Origin: Mycogone perniciosa
Lineage: Eukaryota > Ascomycota > Sordariomycetes > Hypocreales > Hypocreaceae
Assembly (NCBI GenBank): GCA_025331125.1
Contig: JAOALB010000093.1
Location: forward strand, 124,001 to 188,000
Length of the DNA stretch: 64,000 bases
Reading direction: 5' to 3'
A program made the translations under genes and the position numbers. Below, piece after piece: positions 23,831-35,100 of this stretch. The notes beneath the pieces were generated by a model that had not been told where the DNA came from, did no database searches, and was given only the letters and a program-made list of their open reading frames with translations. Position 1 is the first letter of the stretch. Each line of letters starts with the position of its first letter.

Positions 23831-23864
23831 GTCGGAGAGTGGGGATTGGTCGGCCGTCTCCGAC
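23831..23864. repeat. Perfect 8-bp inverted repeat GTCGGAGA/TCTCCGAC
   Basis: Two perfect 8-bp arms are separated by 18 bp in a gene-free region. CGG-containing inverted repeats are typical binding shapes for Zn2Cys6 regulators, but there is no gene close by, so the role is unknown. Confidence 0.4.
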
Positions 23865-25409
23865 AAGAGACTGATCACCTAACCTAAACTCATTCAGGGT
23901 CTCTCGCGTCAAAACCCTGAATTTTGTTGCCCAAGAGCGGAGCCGAGTGGGTTGCTGGCACGCTTTCTCTTGTCTTGTCTCGGCTTGTCTTGTCTTAAGA
24001 ACGGCGCTTACATGCGGCGGAGTGTGACCACATGCTCACGATGTGGCTGACCTGATCGATAGGATGTTGTTTTCCCAGCTCTCAGCCAAGCAATAGTCAG
24101 GCCAAACCATAAGAGGGAAAAGTCAAGCACAGGGAGAATTCTACTGGTATTAGTAGCATGGCGCGAAGGCTGTTTCCAATATTGCGCCTCAATAACGCAA
24201 GCCTGGAATACCGTCACATCGCCCAATTAGGACATGTGTTACGCTTGGACTAGCCAACTAGTTAAGGTACATTGAGTTCTCTGATATCTGCTCTGAAGCA
24301 TGACATCGAGGCCCCGAATCACGAAAGCAACAGCTGACTTGTCACTGGGCATATACAAGTACTTGTAGGAATGCAGCTCGCAAAGCGCCAGGATGATTCC
24401 AGAGGGGGGAAGGGAATCACCTCTACAAAGTCCACTTTTGCCATTGTCATGTTACTCCTTCATGCATACCTTACAAAAAATGAGAGTAGTCACACCACCC
24501 AGCCGCACCAATCCTGACCACCAATCGAACGACAGCGACATCGGGTTTGACTCTCTTTGCCCGATATTGCCGAGCTTATGGCGGTCTTGGGTGTCAGAAA
24601 AGATGACAGCCTCTGGCGGTAGAAGAGTTTCGATGTGTGGCCTGTATCAAGCCCGTGATTGGTTCTCACGCACTCTTGTGGATGGATGATCGAAAACGAA
24701 TCATACGACATGTGTTTTCTACAGTGCTACTACTCTACTACTACTACAAACTTCGCCATGCTGAGCAACTTTGGGAATCATGAAAATAGCAACAGCCCCT
24801 GCCCTGGTCTGGTAAGCAGAGATGTCGGAAGAAAGTCATCCAAAGCGCAACAGGCTCCACTGCTTAGCACGGTGAGGCGGGGCGATTTGGCTGACGATCA
24901 CGATTCGGTCCTGAAATGGCGTCAAGAGGGTGTCATTGGAATGGTATCATGGCGGTAGACAACGCCCAAGGGGGTGGAGTCGCAGGCATCCCTCAGTAGT
25001 ACCATAGCTCGCTCCTTAGGGGGCAAATGGGTTGGTTTATCGGCACTGTGAAAAGGGAAAGCCATATTTAAAACAATGGAGTTTGATGGCCAACGAGTTC
25101 CCCCTTTTCGGGGGAGAAAAACCGTTGTGAGATGTCAACTTGGTTTGAAAGGGAGCATGTCCTGGCAGAGCTCCCTATTCGTCAGTGTGCCTTGCAAGGG
25201 GGAGGGGCACTATTCCACCCATCACGATGGCGTTAATAGCTAAAATGAGTCAAGTCAAGGGCGTCCGTTCGTTCGTAAGGAGCCTTGTTAATTTGGAAAA
25301 TTTGATGCCAATTTTGTTCACAGGAGTAACTTCGGCTGAGACTTGGCTTTGCTTCATGGACCATTGCGCCAAGCAGGGTCTGCTTGTTCATCATATGAAA
25401 GACATTCTA

Positions 25410-28143
25410 TACTCCGTACTCCGTACTGTTGGATCAATCGTGTGCCTACGTGGGAGACAAAACATGCCTGCGTGGGAGGAGAGTCGTGGCCGCCAGGAGA
25501 AATATGTACATTTCTCATTTCTGTCTTAACTCCACAAAGGGGGGAGACGAGAGACACTCCAGCCAGTCAACGACGATCTTAAACAAGGGACCACGGCTCC
25601 TCAGTTGGGTAGTTACGAGTACGGAGTAGGCCACCACCGCAGCCTACGGAGTGCACCGTGCCCGGAAATGTCGCGGCAACATTTGCTGTGAGGTTGTGAG
25701 TGTGTGAGGGTTGCTCGAAAGCCTCGTTTTGGTCCCTTGGCAAAAAGGGCTGAAATGTGCATGACTGTCTGTGAACACATGATGCCTCCCCTCCGTATGT
25801 ATGCACATAGATACTTCGATACGCACAAAACGACCCGTCTTTCATGTTTTTGTACCCTCGAGTCTAGACTGTGCGGAGTAATTTCTGTGCCATGTTTCAA
25901 TCGGTGAATTCATGGGAAATCACAACCTATTATTATCCAGCGACTCTCATTTGGCAAAGTTAGATGGATGAGAGGCCTGGGAGTGTTGCTAAATGAATGG
26001 GGCTATGCTATGCTTCATTAAGCTCAGTCAATTTTTGTTCATCGGAGATACTGGCGGGCGACGGAGTATCGTGCTCTTATCAAAAAAACCGTATTCACAA
26101 ATTCATCAATAAGACAGAGTCATAGGAGTCGATAAAATATACGCATGGTTTGTTTCCGCTGCTACTGCCAGGTACAGACGCCTTTTATTAGAGCACAGCA
26201 TCGCTGCTCATATGCATCTCCTTTACATACCCCCCAGGCATGTCTTGCCTGCAGTGTGAGTGAGTGGGTAGAGATTTTTACGCAGAGACATGTATTAAAC
26301 AGGGTTAAAAAAAGGGGGGGTCTCGCTGGATTTATGTATGTAGGTACGGAGTACGAAGTAGTACTACTAGCATCGCTGTTGATGCTAGGTATCTATAAAC
26401 CACGAAAAACCTTCCCACCATCTCTGTGCGCTAGAGCATGCATCACATGGACACTGTCAACAACGTGGTTATGCAACTAAGCTCCAAACTAGTCGTTATC
26501 ATGGAATGAGTTGCCAGCTTTGGGAGAGTGTGTGTGGGATGGGGATGGAAAAGATATGCCAGTGCAGTTGCGATGATGGTGTGCTGGTATCGCCACATCA
26601 TCATCATCGTGGTCCTCGTATGAAATTCTTCGACACGGCTCCATCAAGGACACGCGATACGAGGAGAGGAGCCACCTTTGTGCAGCCGAGAGCCATCTCG
26701 GTACTTGTCCACAAGGCACTGAGCCATATGTACACTCTGCCGGTTTGGCACCTGTGCAGTAGTTTGCATGCACTAGCACACATGCAATATGATGCACTAT
26801 GCGCTATGCACAGCGGCTTCAGAAAGTGTGAGCGTCCATTATTATCATGACGTCTCTGTATCCAGAGGAACTCGTGACGATAACGTGAGGCAAACGAGGC
26901 TCAATCAGGATGAGCGCCGGTCGGGTTGTCCCACACACGTTGGATTTCGGTGATCGTTTGGCGTCCGATTATCAATAGGTAGTAGTAGTACGAGTACGGA
27001 GTAGTACTCCGTAGTATTAGCAGCAATGCTGCCACCTCCGGACCCTCGAGTTTCACCGCCACTCATCATCAGGAGGTAGATGAAGCCCCTTGTTTGAGCT
27101 ATTTCCCACAAAGTAGGTGTGGTATGTACGAGCACGCAGGCAATCTTGACGATATCCAAGGATCATTACTGGTTTTGATCAGACGTTGGCAGTGATGACA
27201 GGTTTCCCAGGCGATTCTTCCTATCCAATGAATGATGGCGGTCTGTTGAAGGGCTGGCGGTATCGCATAGGTACTCCGTAGAGCGTTTTGGATGGACAAA
27301 ATACCAAGGGCACACGAGATCGACAAGGTGGTTGGATTATTATTAATGCAGCGTTAAATGACTCCCAGTTTGGTTGTACTCGTATAATTGAGTACAGTGC
27401 GATTAGACATCATTTACTGTTAGCACTCGTATACTAGTACTCCGTAATTGAATGCTGATGAATTGGAGCCTTGTTTGATTCATGCTGAAAATCCGCGTTA
27501 CTCATTATTGTGCGAGTAAATGACGGATATGAGAGGCAGCAGTAACACTACTACTACTACTATTACCACTACTCCAACTACTGCTCCGTACTGTCTGTCT
27601 ATCGATGGCTCCGGCATGTGTTTCCACGCCGTCGTCAAGTCTCTCTCCCAGGGTAGGTAGATTGCGAGTAGTAATTCATCGGGTGTAATAGAGATGGCAC
27701 TATTTTCGAGCATGCCCGAGGGTTTCGGGGGACCAGTGTACGGAGTACCTAGTCGAGTCAAGTCCAGTCCGGTCCGGCTAGAAAAGGGGTGCATGACACG
27801 GACACGGGCATTCGTGCCGTTTGCCCCTTCATGGATGAATGGATGCGATGGGTTGTTAACTGCAGTGCAGACAGACAGGCGAGCCGGATCGCGGGGCTTG
27901 ACAAGCAAGCATATCGTGATTTGATGCACTATCGAGATGGCTCACTCACGATGCTCCTTTTCTGCCAAGCTGGGATGGAGTGAATGAAGTCCTAGCATTA
28001 GCGAAAGTATCGTGTACTCCGTACTAGTCGATCCAAGCAAGACACGGGAGATGCCCCCCTCTCTCAAGGAGGCTCTCCTCTTTCTCGCCAGTTCCATCTT
28101 GATGAAGACCGTACGAGTACTCGTGCTCAGTCAGTACTCCGTA
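25410..28143. repeat. Cluster of dispersed TACTCCGTA / TACGGAGTA words
   Basis: The 9-mer and its reverse complement recur at, among others, 25410, 25417 (overlapping copies), about 25623, 26344, 26995, 27005, 27271, 27440, 27737, 28015 and 28135. Many copies are flanked by further GTAC or CGAGTAC extensions. All lie in non-coding DNA. They are not arranged as a tandem array. Confidence 0.65.
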
Positions 28144-28502
28144 GACCGTATGATAACCGGCTAGTACGAGTAAAGTACGTACCTGGCACCTCACTGAACG
28201 CCCTCTGGCCCAGCCGCAAGCCCTGGTGGCTGTCGAGCATTTCTGTCCGCAACTAGCGCAGGCCGGCGGACGGGTCTGCAATTTCGGGCCCACTCGCTTA
28301 ACGCAGCACGGGCCAGTCCACAGGGCCACAGTGGCCCCGGCAACCCAAGCTCTGGGTCCCCTAAGGTCCCTAAACTCAGTTCTCGAGCTCCCGTCACGGC
28401 GCTTGGCGTCAGTGGTGATGGAGCTCGACAGCCACTGTATCTGCCTATCGTACGGAGTACAGGCAGCATCGGAGCTTTTGTTTTTCTGGTGGGCAGACCA
28501 GC

Positions 28503-28557
28503 GCAGTGTCCAGTGTCCAGTGTCAGTGTCAGTGTCCACTGCCCACTGTCCACTGCA
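28503..28557. repeat. CAGTGTC tandem repeat with inverted CCACTG partner
   Basis: Four to five imperfect CAGTGTC(C) units are followed by three CCACTG units in reverse orientation, so the segment could fold as a hairpin. It sits about 310 bp upstream of the PH-domain gene. Confidence 0.5.
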
Positions 28558-28866
28558 GGGCTGTTCCCAGGCGTCTGTCTGCCAAGGGTCGCACAGAGAC
28601 TGACCTCCCCCCCCGATTCCCCCTACCCTGTCTGACCTCTGCCCTCCCCAATTCCATCCCTCAAGGCAAATAAGTAGCCTGACACCCCCCTTCCAGCTTC
28701 TTCCTCCCTCTTCCTTCCACACACACCAGCTTCAGCTTCAGCTTCATCAGCGCTCATCCATCCGCATCCAAACGCCTTTTCTGGATTCCTCTTTTAATAC
28801 TATCTATCTTTGTTTATTGTGATACCCCCACGCTTAAGATACCCCTACTCCCTTTCACTATCCAGA

Positions 28867-30540
28867 ATGGCCGAGGAACAGAAGCCCGTCGAGGTCGTTG
28901 CCCAGGTGGCTGACACCACTCCCGCTATTGCTCTCGAGGAGACTCCCGCTGTTGAGGCCGCTGCCACTACGACCGAGAACGCGCCTGTCGAGGAGTCCAA
29001 GCCTGCCGACGCAACTGAAGAGACTGAGGCCGCCAAGGAGGATGTTAAGGAGGAGGTCGAGCCTATCGAGGAGGGATTCCTTAGCCACAAAGCTCAGGGC
29101 GCCAGCTTCCCCAAGTGAGTTTCCGAAATCGCGCGAGCTAGACGGTCCGATCTAGTCAGCCGCTAATCTCTCCATCAGGAACCTGATTGCCAGCAAGGCT
29201 TTCTTCTTTTTCGGCACTGATGCCTTCGAGTCAGAGTTTCTCTCTTCCTACAAGAAGGCCGAGAAGTCGGTCGAGACTGCCCATCACAACATTGCCTGGG
29301 CTTCCCACACTGGCAAGGGTCTCTTGTTCATTGGTGACAAGAAGACTCCCACGGGTGTCATCAACTTGGTGAGTACATGACTTACACACGACGCTCCTGA
29401 TAATCGCATCTAACCTAATACCAACAGGCTGATGCTACCGAGCCCGAGACCGATGGCTCCAACAAGTTCCACTTCAGTGCCAAGGGCAACAAGCATAGCT
29501 TCAAGGCTAATTCCGCTGCTGAGCGTGACAACTGGGTTTCTCAGCTGAAGGAGAAGATCGCTGAGGCTAAGGAGCTGGTCGCCACCGTCACAGAGTCTGA
29601 GACCTACAAGCAGACTGTTGAGAGCTTCAAGCCCATCATCAAGGAGCCTGAAGCCCCTAAGGAGGATGCTGTCAAGGCTGACGAAGCTGCCAACACCGAA
29701 GAGGCCCTCCCCAAGGAGGATGAAGCTGCCAAGGACGAGTTGAAGACTGAGGAGCCCAAGCGCCGTTCCGCTAGCCGCAAGCGAGCTTCATTCTTCGGCT
29801 TCGGAAAGAAGGAGGACAAGAAGGATGAGCCCAAGGCCGATGAGTCTGTTGTTCCTGAGATCCCCGCGCTGTCCGAGCCCGCCGCTGAGACTGAGGCTGT
29901 GCCCGCTGAAGAGACTCCTGTTGTTGAGATTACTGCTGATGGTGATGACAAGCCTACTGAGGAGGCTCAGCCCGAGAGCCCCAAGGAGAAGCCCGCTGTC
30001 AGCAAGCGCAACAGCTTCTTTGGCGGTGTTTTCTCCAAGAAGGAGAAGAAGGTCGCTGAGGTCAAGGCCGAGGCTGCCGATGCAATCAAGGACGTCGAGG
30101 CTGCAGCTGAGTCTGCCCCTGTCATTCCTCCTGTTGAGACCAGCACCGATCTTGCTGTGGATGTCACCAGCCCCGACGCTGCACCTGCTGAAACCGCTGA
30201 GTCCCCTGTAGCCAACGGCGAGAGCAAGAAAGACGTCAAGGAGAAGCGCAAGTCATCTCTCCCCTTCATCTTCAACAAGCGCGACAAGTCTCCTGCCCCT
30301 GAGGGCGAGGAGAAGACCAGCAAGAGCGCGTTCTCTAAGCTCCGTGCTACCATCAAGGGCAAGGGTGCGTCCAAGGCTGAGGACAAGACCGAGGAGGTTG
30401 ATACTATCAAGGAGGGCGAGACTGAGGCCAAGAACGAGGCTGCCATCGCTGAGGATGCTCCCAAGACTGAGGAGCCCGAGGCTGAGAACAAGCCTGAGAA
30501 CGTGGCCTCTGCCGCCCCCGCCATCACTACCGCCGCCTAG
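28867..30540 (+). CDS. PH-domain protein with acidic tail and repeated KRxSFFG modules
   Basis: Three exons (28867-29114, 29179-29368, 29428-30540) give 516 aa. Residues 1-70 are acidic and Ala/Glu-rich. A PH-like domain (about 72-190) contains NLIASKAFFFFGTDAFESEF, HHNIAWASHTGKGLLFIGDK and the C-terminal helix AAERDNWVSQLKEKIAEA. The rest is disordered, Glu/Pro/Ala-rich, and carries basic-hydrophobic modules: KRASFFGFGKKEDKK (264), KRNSFFGGVFSKKEKK (339), KRKSSLPFIFNKRDKS (419) and a weaker KSAFSKLRATIKGKG (445). Related fungal proteins are annotated as meiotically up-regulated gene 6-like or plain PH-domain proteins, usually cortical; this is from memory. Codon use is strongly biased (GAG, AAG, GCC, CCC), suggesting high expression. 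The exact function is unknown. It is convergent with the histidine kinase gene. Confidence 0.85.
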
Positions 30541-32180
30541 AGGACTCGCTTGTAGTGAGTGTTACGACTTGAAGACACCTCCAAACTTTCTTTTACACAA
30601 TCACCAAAAAGACACGCATGAGAGGGCCGGGAACGGAAGGAAGGATCTGCATTTCCCCACAAGATACCAAGATACCCTGTCGAGACTGCTTTCACTGATA
30701 CCAATTTCCATACTGTTTTTGCCAGTCTGTTGACAGAAACCCACTAAAACCCGAAAAAAAAATAGTTGCTAGTATACAGCATTCGCTCTGTTGTTTTGTT
30801 CGATACCCGAGGGGAGGAAGTAATTAATACCTAATACAGTTGATATGTGTCGAGCTTTACGTTTTCCCTTATGCATTGTGAAGGCGTTGTATCGGGAAAC
30901 CTGCATCATGTTTCCTATCCACATACCTACCAGTTCTCCTTTTCTTCATAGTGTTTTCAACTTAGTTATCCCTTGGGATGTACTTTATCAGATAGACAAT
31001 CAGATGAAATTACCCCGTACTTGCTTCAATAAACTAGTGGATACAGAAAATTTTTCACGACAAAAAACTGGTTTAATCCCTGTTTACATCATGACTCACC
31101 TGTCTCCTCGTATTTGGGGCCCATTAATCCTAGACAACAATGACGATGGTTCGTTTTTTATGCTTCTAGGATCTGAGGACCAGTAGTGGCCATGTACTTT
31201 GTGCTTGTTGAAACGCCGTGGGGATTGGTGATTGTGGATAAACCTTCCTGGTGTAGAGTATAGATGCAGTATAATAATTTGTTCAAGATGAAATATGGAC
31301 CACCGTGAGCCGTGTTTCGGTTTTATTGCATCCCGCGCCCATACTCATGGTGGTGATTTCCCTCCATTATGAACAGTATTAGTGATCCTTTCATTACCTT
31401 GAGCAGGGATGAGTATCAACTTGACCAGAAGGAACACCCAAATAGTGGTAATGAGATGTTAAATTCCCTAGGTAGTGAAACATGAAATTATATTGGCTCG
31501 TCGTTTCCGTCGGTCCCAGAACTTATGCATAGTGTGTGGCTCGTTATTCGAAATATATCCCATGCGATCATATCAAAGGATCTTTTCGTCTTCCGACTGG
31601 GGAAGTTCTTGTGTATATTTCGAGTCCTAGCTATCCATTACGGAGTATATAGGTAGATAGTCCAACAATTGGAGGGGTCGGATCACTAACCGACACATTT
31701 CTCCCGTAGTCTTCAGATCACAAATGAAGCTCCTCCCATCGTGTACGGAACCCTCGTCATAGATGGGTCCCAAGCATCCTTCAACCCCCTTCAAATCCAG
31801 CAACATGCATGTCTCTAGCAATAGTAGTACTAGCTAGTATTTGGTATCCAAGAACACAAGCCTCATGCACAGAAAAAGAAAAAAAAAGGCCAAAATGACC
31901 AACAAAGATGAATAGGCCGACACGCAAATCTCAGGCTATGTTGCTTTCCCCGTCCTGGCCTGGCTCCCAAATCCTACCGATCCCAACCGACAAGAGAAAT
32001 CGAAATGCCGCAAGCCCATTGTTGGCACACCGAGCCTCTGTAACAAATGTACATCTAATCATGAAATAGGAAAAAAAAGGGGAGGGGGAACGAAGACAAC
32101 AATGCATGTATGGGAAAGTATGTCTGCAGCAACAATGCCCAGCATTGTGGTTATTATACCTCAAAGGACTTGATCTTCTT
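30541..32180. other. Convergent 3' spacer of the PH gene and the kinase gene
   Basis: 1.6 kb between two stops. AT-rich, with short open frames but no domains or codon bias. One TACGGAGTA word lies near 31638. No gene is seen. Confidence 0.5.
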
Positions 32181-35100
32181 TCATACTCCGGCAGACACAG
32201 ACAAGCTCTGGTACTTGCCAACCAACTCTTCGATCTTGGGTATCAGCTCTGGGATACGGAAAGGCTTCGAAATGACATCATCCTGGAAAAGAAAATTGGT
32301 CAGTACGCGCATCCACGGAGAGGTAACGGTGAAAGCACTTACAATACCTGCGGCCTTGGCATTCTCAATTTGTTCAGGCCGTGCATACGCCGTCACCGCG
32401 ATGATGGGAATGTGTTTGATGATCGTGCCCTCTTTCTCGAGCTCTCGTATCCTCCTTGCGCAAGTCATGCCGTCCATGACAGGCATTTCCAGGTCCATGA
32501 GAATCACAGATATGTCCACACCCTCTTCTTCTTGCCCTAACCAGAATCTCGATCGCTGCAACGTTTGAAGGGCTTCCCGGCCGTGATTAGCCACAAAGGT
32601 GTTATTGCCATAGTTGCGAAGCTGCCTTTGCAGGACTTTCTGGTTGACAATATTGTCTTCCACAATCAGCACATCAAAGAGCGGGCTGCGACCCGCTTCT
32701 GATTGGCTCCGTGACAAGTTGTTGTTGGTCGACGTGCTCGTTGCCGGGGACTGGATCTTGCGCTCAATTTTGAAAGGAGAGATATGTTCGTACTCGGCGG
32801 GCGGGTTTAAGCATTTGCGACTTTGGATATAGAAGCTAAATTTGCTGCCAGAATCCTTCTGGGACGAGACTCCAATTTGACCGCCTTGCATTTCAGTCAA
32901 GATCCGAGAGATGAACAAGCCGAGTCCAGAACCGCCGTACTGGACGTGAGTTCGTGGGCTTGCTTGCTGGAAGCGTTGGAACAAGATCTTCAGCTCCTGC
33001 TCGCCTAAGCCTGGACCGGTGTCTTCCACTGAACAGTGGATGTTTATCTGCTCTCCACTGCCCCATTCTTCTTCGTTGTCGATATCCATGCAAGCTGTGC
33101 GTTGGGTGTCGTTTCTTTCAAAGTAAAACGTTCCCTGGCTCGTAATCTCCGTGATATCCCTTGTTGCGCACATGCTTACCACAATGGCTCGACGTTCTCG
33201 ACCCTGAGTGAATTTAATGGCATTGGTCATGAGGTTTATTAGCACCTGCCGTAGTCTCGACGGATCTAACTTGGCCCATTTAACACCATAGGTATCGAAG
33301 CTGTTGTCAACACGAAACTCGAGCTCAATATCATGAGCGAGCAGTTCCGACTCAAACATCTTCAGAGTGCGGTGAACCACCCTTATTGGCTGTTCATCCA
33401 CAGGCGTAACTGCCAAGAGGTTAGAATCCAGTTTTGAAAGCGTCAGGATATCATCAACGATGCGCTTCTGATGACTTGCGCAAAGGTTGATTGTATTGGC
33501 GGCGTCAAGACATGACTCCAGTAGGGCGTCTACCTCAACCCTGTCATTGTGCGCTGTGAATGAGGAGATGCTGTTTGCGATCTGATCCACACACTGCAGG
33601 ACCGCAGAGAGAGGATTCCTCATCTCGTGGCTCGTAATGTCGATGAAGTTTTCTTGCTGTCGTTTGTGCTCCACTGCCTCCTCCCGGCGTTCGTTCTGAA
33701 CCTTCTCAGCCCATTTCTGAGATGATATGTCTGTAATGCAGCCAAAGATGGACATGAGACTGCCATCAGGATGCTTTTCCGGGAATGCACTCATCAAAAC
33801 CCAAGTATCGACTGTATTGTCTCCACACAGCTGACTACGGTTGAACCGGAATTCCAGCGAAATCGTCACCTTTTGCTCCAACAGTTTCCTCCAAGAGGCC
33901 TCCAGCGCAGGTCTGTCTTCGTACCTAACACTATTGATCCATGCCTCACCAATCTCATCAGATCGGGACTGGCCAGAAATTTGCCACCACATGTCATTGC
34001 AATAATTAATATGACCTCCGCCATCGGCGATGAACATGCCAACGGGGGCAAATTCAGCCATGCGCGTAAACTTGTACTCTAGCTCATTCGCTTCCTGTGT
34101 CCGCTGCAAGAGTTGCTCAGAGAGTTCTTGACGATCCAAGGCAGCAAGCTGAGCTGCTCGTTGGCCGCGCCTAATCTCGTCTTCAAATAAGACTACTGAA
34201 GCCATTGAAGTTGCTAGTTGTCGTGAGAGAAGGTGGATAAACAGTTTGTAATCATCATCATATGGTCGCCTGGGATTCACACCGAGCACTATGAACCCAG
34301 TGATAGCTTCCCCTGTGGTTGTCGGGACGACTGGGAAGACAACAACCGTTCGGCACGGATCCCCATAGCCTCGCCAGTCAAACCCTTCAATCAAATGCTT
34401 TGGTAGTGTGCCGTCCTCCTCAGAGAGTACAGCGGGAGCACCCATTGCTAATGACTGCCGCACGTAGGGTGCAAACCCTTCGTCTGACGTACGCAAGTCC
34501 AAGCAGCGAGGTGCCGCCACATGGCCTTCGGGAACGCCGGGGGATCCTTCAAGGATAAGTTGAGGGGAGTGGAGGGTGCTGCTCGAATGCAATGACGACA
34601 CTTCGCTCTCCATATCATCCTTGACCGAGTAGATTAAGCTGAATGGAACATCATAGTTGTTGAACTCCAAACCCTTCTGGACCTGCGGCCAAAACCCATT
34701 GACAGAAGTTGCGGTAGCTGTCAGCTCCCCTATCTCACGCAAGGTGAGCATTCGGCGCTCGTTGATCCTTCGTCGAGTATTTTCGAAACATGGGTTATAT
34801 AAGCCGACGACCTCGCCATCCTCACCTAGGATCGGTATTATAGCCCATGAGAAGAAAGCTTCCTCTAGATAGCCATGTCGATTGATAAAGAGTCGGTTAT
34901 CGTTCTTCATTGTTGCCTGACCCGATTCCCATGCAGATTTAAAAATCGGCATGATCTCATCCCAAATTTCAGCCCAAGCCTCTGTGTATTTCATACCTAG
35001 CATCTGCGGGTGTTTACTGCCTGCAACTTCAACGTATGCAGTATTGTAAAAGCAGACGAATTCGGGACCCCAATACAAGGCAGCGGGGTGGGGACTGGCC

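Larger units (their letters stand above)
21658..28866. other. Large gene-free region (7.2 kb)
   Basis: No intact gene could be assembled on either strand. Open frames here are short, mutually overlapping and lack domain motifs or paired splice sites. The left 2 kb is AT-richer and may include decayed coding DNA. The right half (25-28.9 kb) is dense in TACTCCGTA/TACGGAGTA words and short ACT/CAT repeats, for example a (CTA)n run near 24727 and (ACT)n near 27547. The last 500 bp should hold the PH-gene promoter. Confidence 0.55.

Noticed and set aside
23965..23999. CTTGTCTTGTCTCGGCTTG-type short repeat, checked as a possible CRISPR-like or satellite array
   Set aside because: Only a few imperfect TGTCT units without spacers; a simple-sequence run.
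28024..28722. 232-codon minus-strand frame upstream of the PH gene
   Set aside because: GC-rich composition gives open frames on both strands here; the translation is low-complexity, with no family match and no codon bias.
30845..31186. 113-codon plus-strand frame downstream of the PH gene
   Set aside because: AT-rich, no codon bias and no domain; lies in the convergent 3' spacer.
32106..32568. Plus-strand frames of about 150 codons opposite the kinase 3' end
   Set aside because: Antisense shadows of the receiver-domain coding sequence; no motif and no splice signals.
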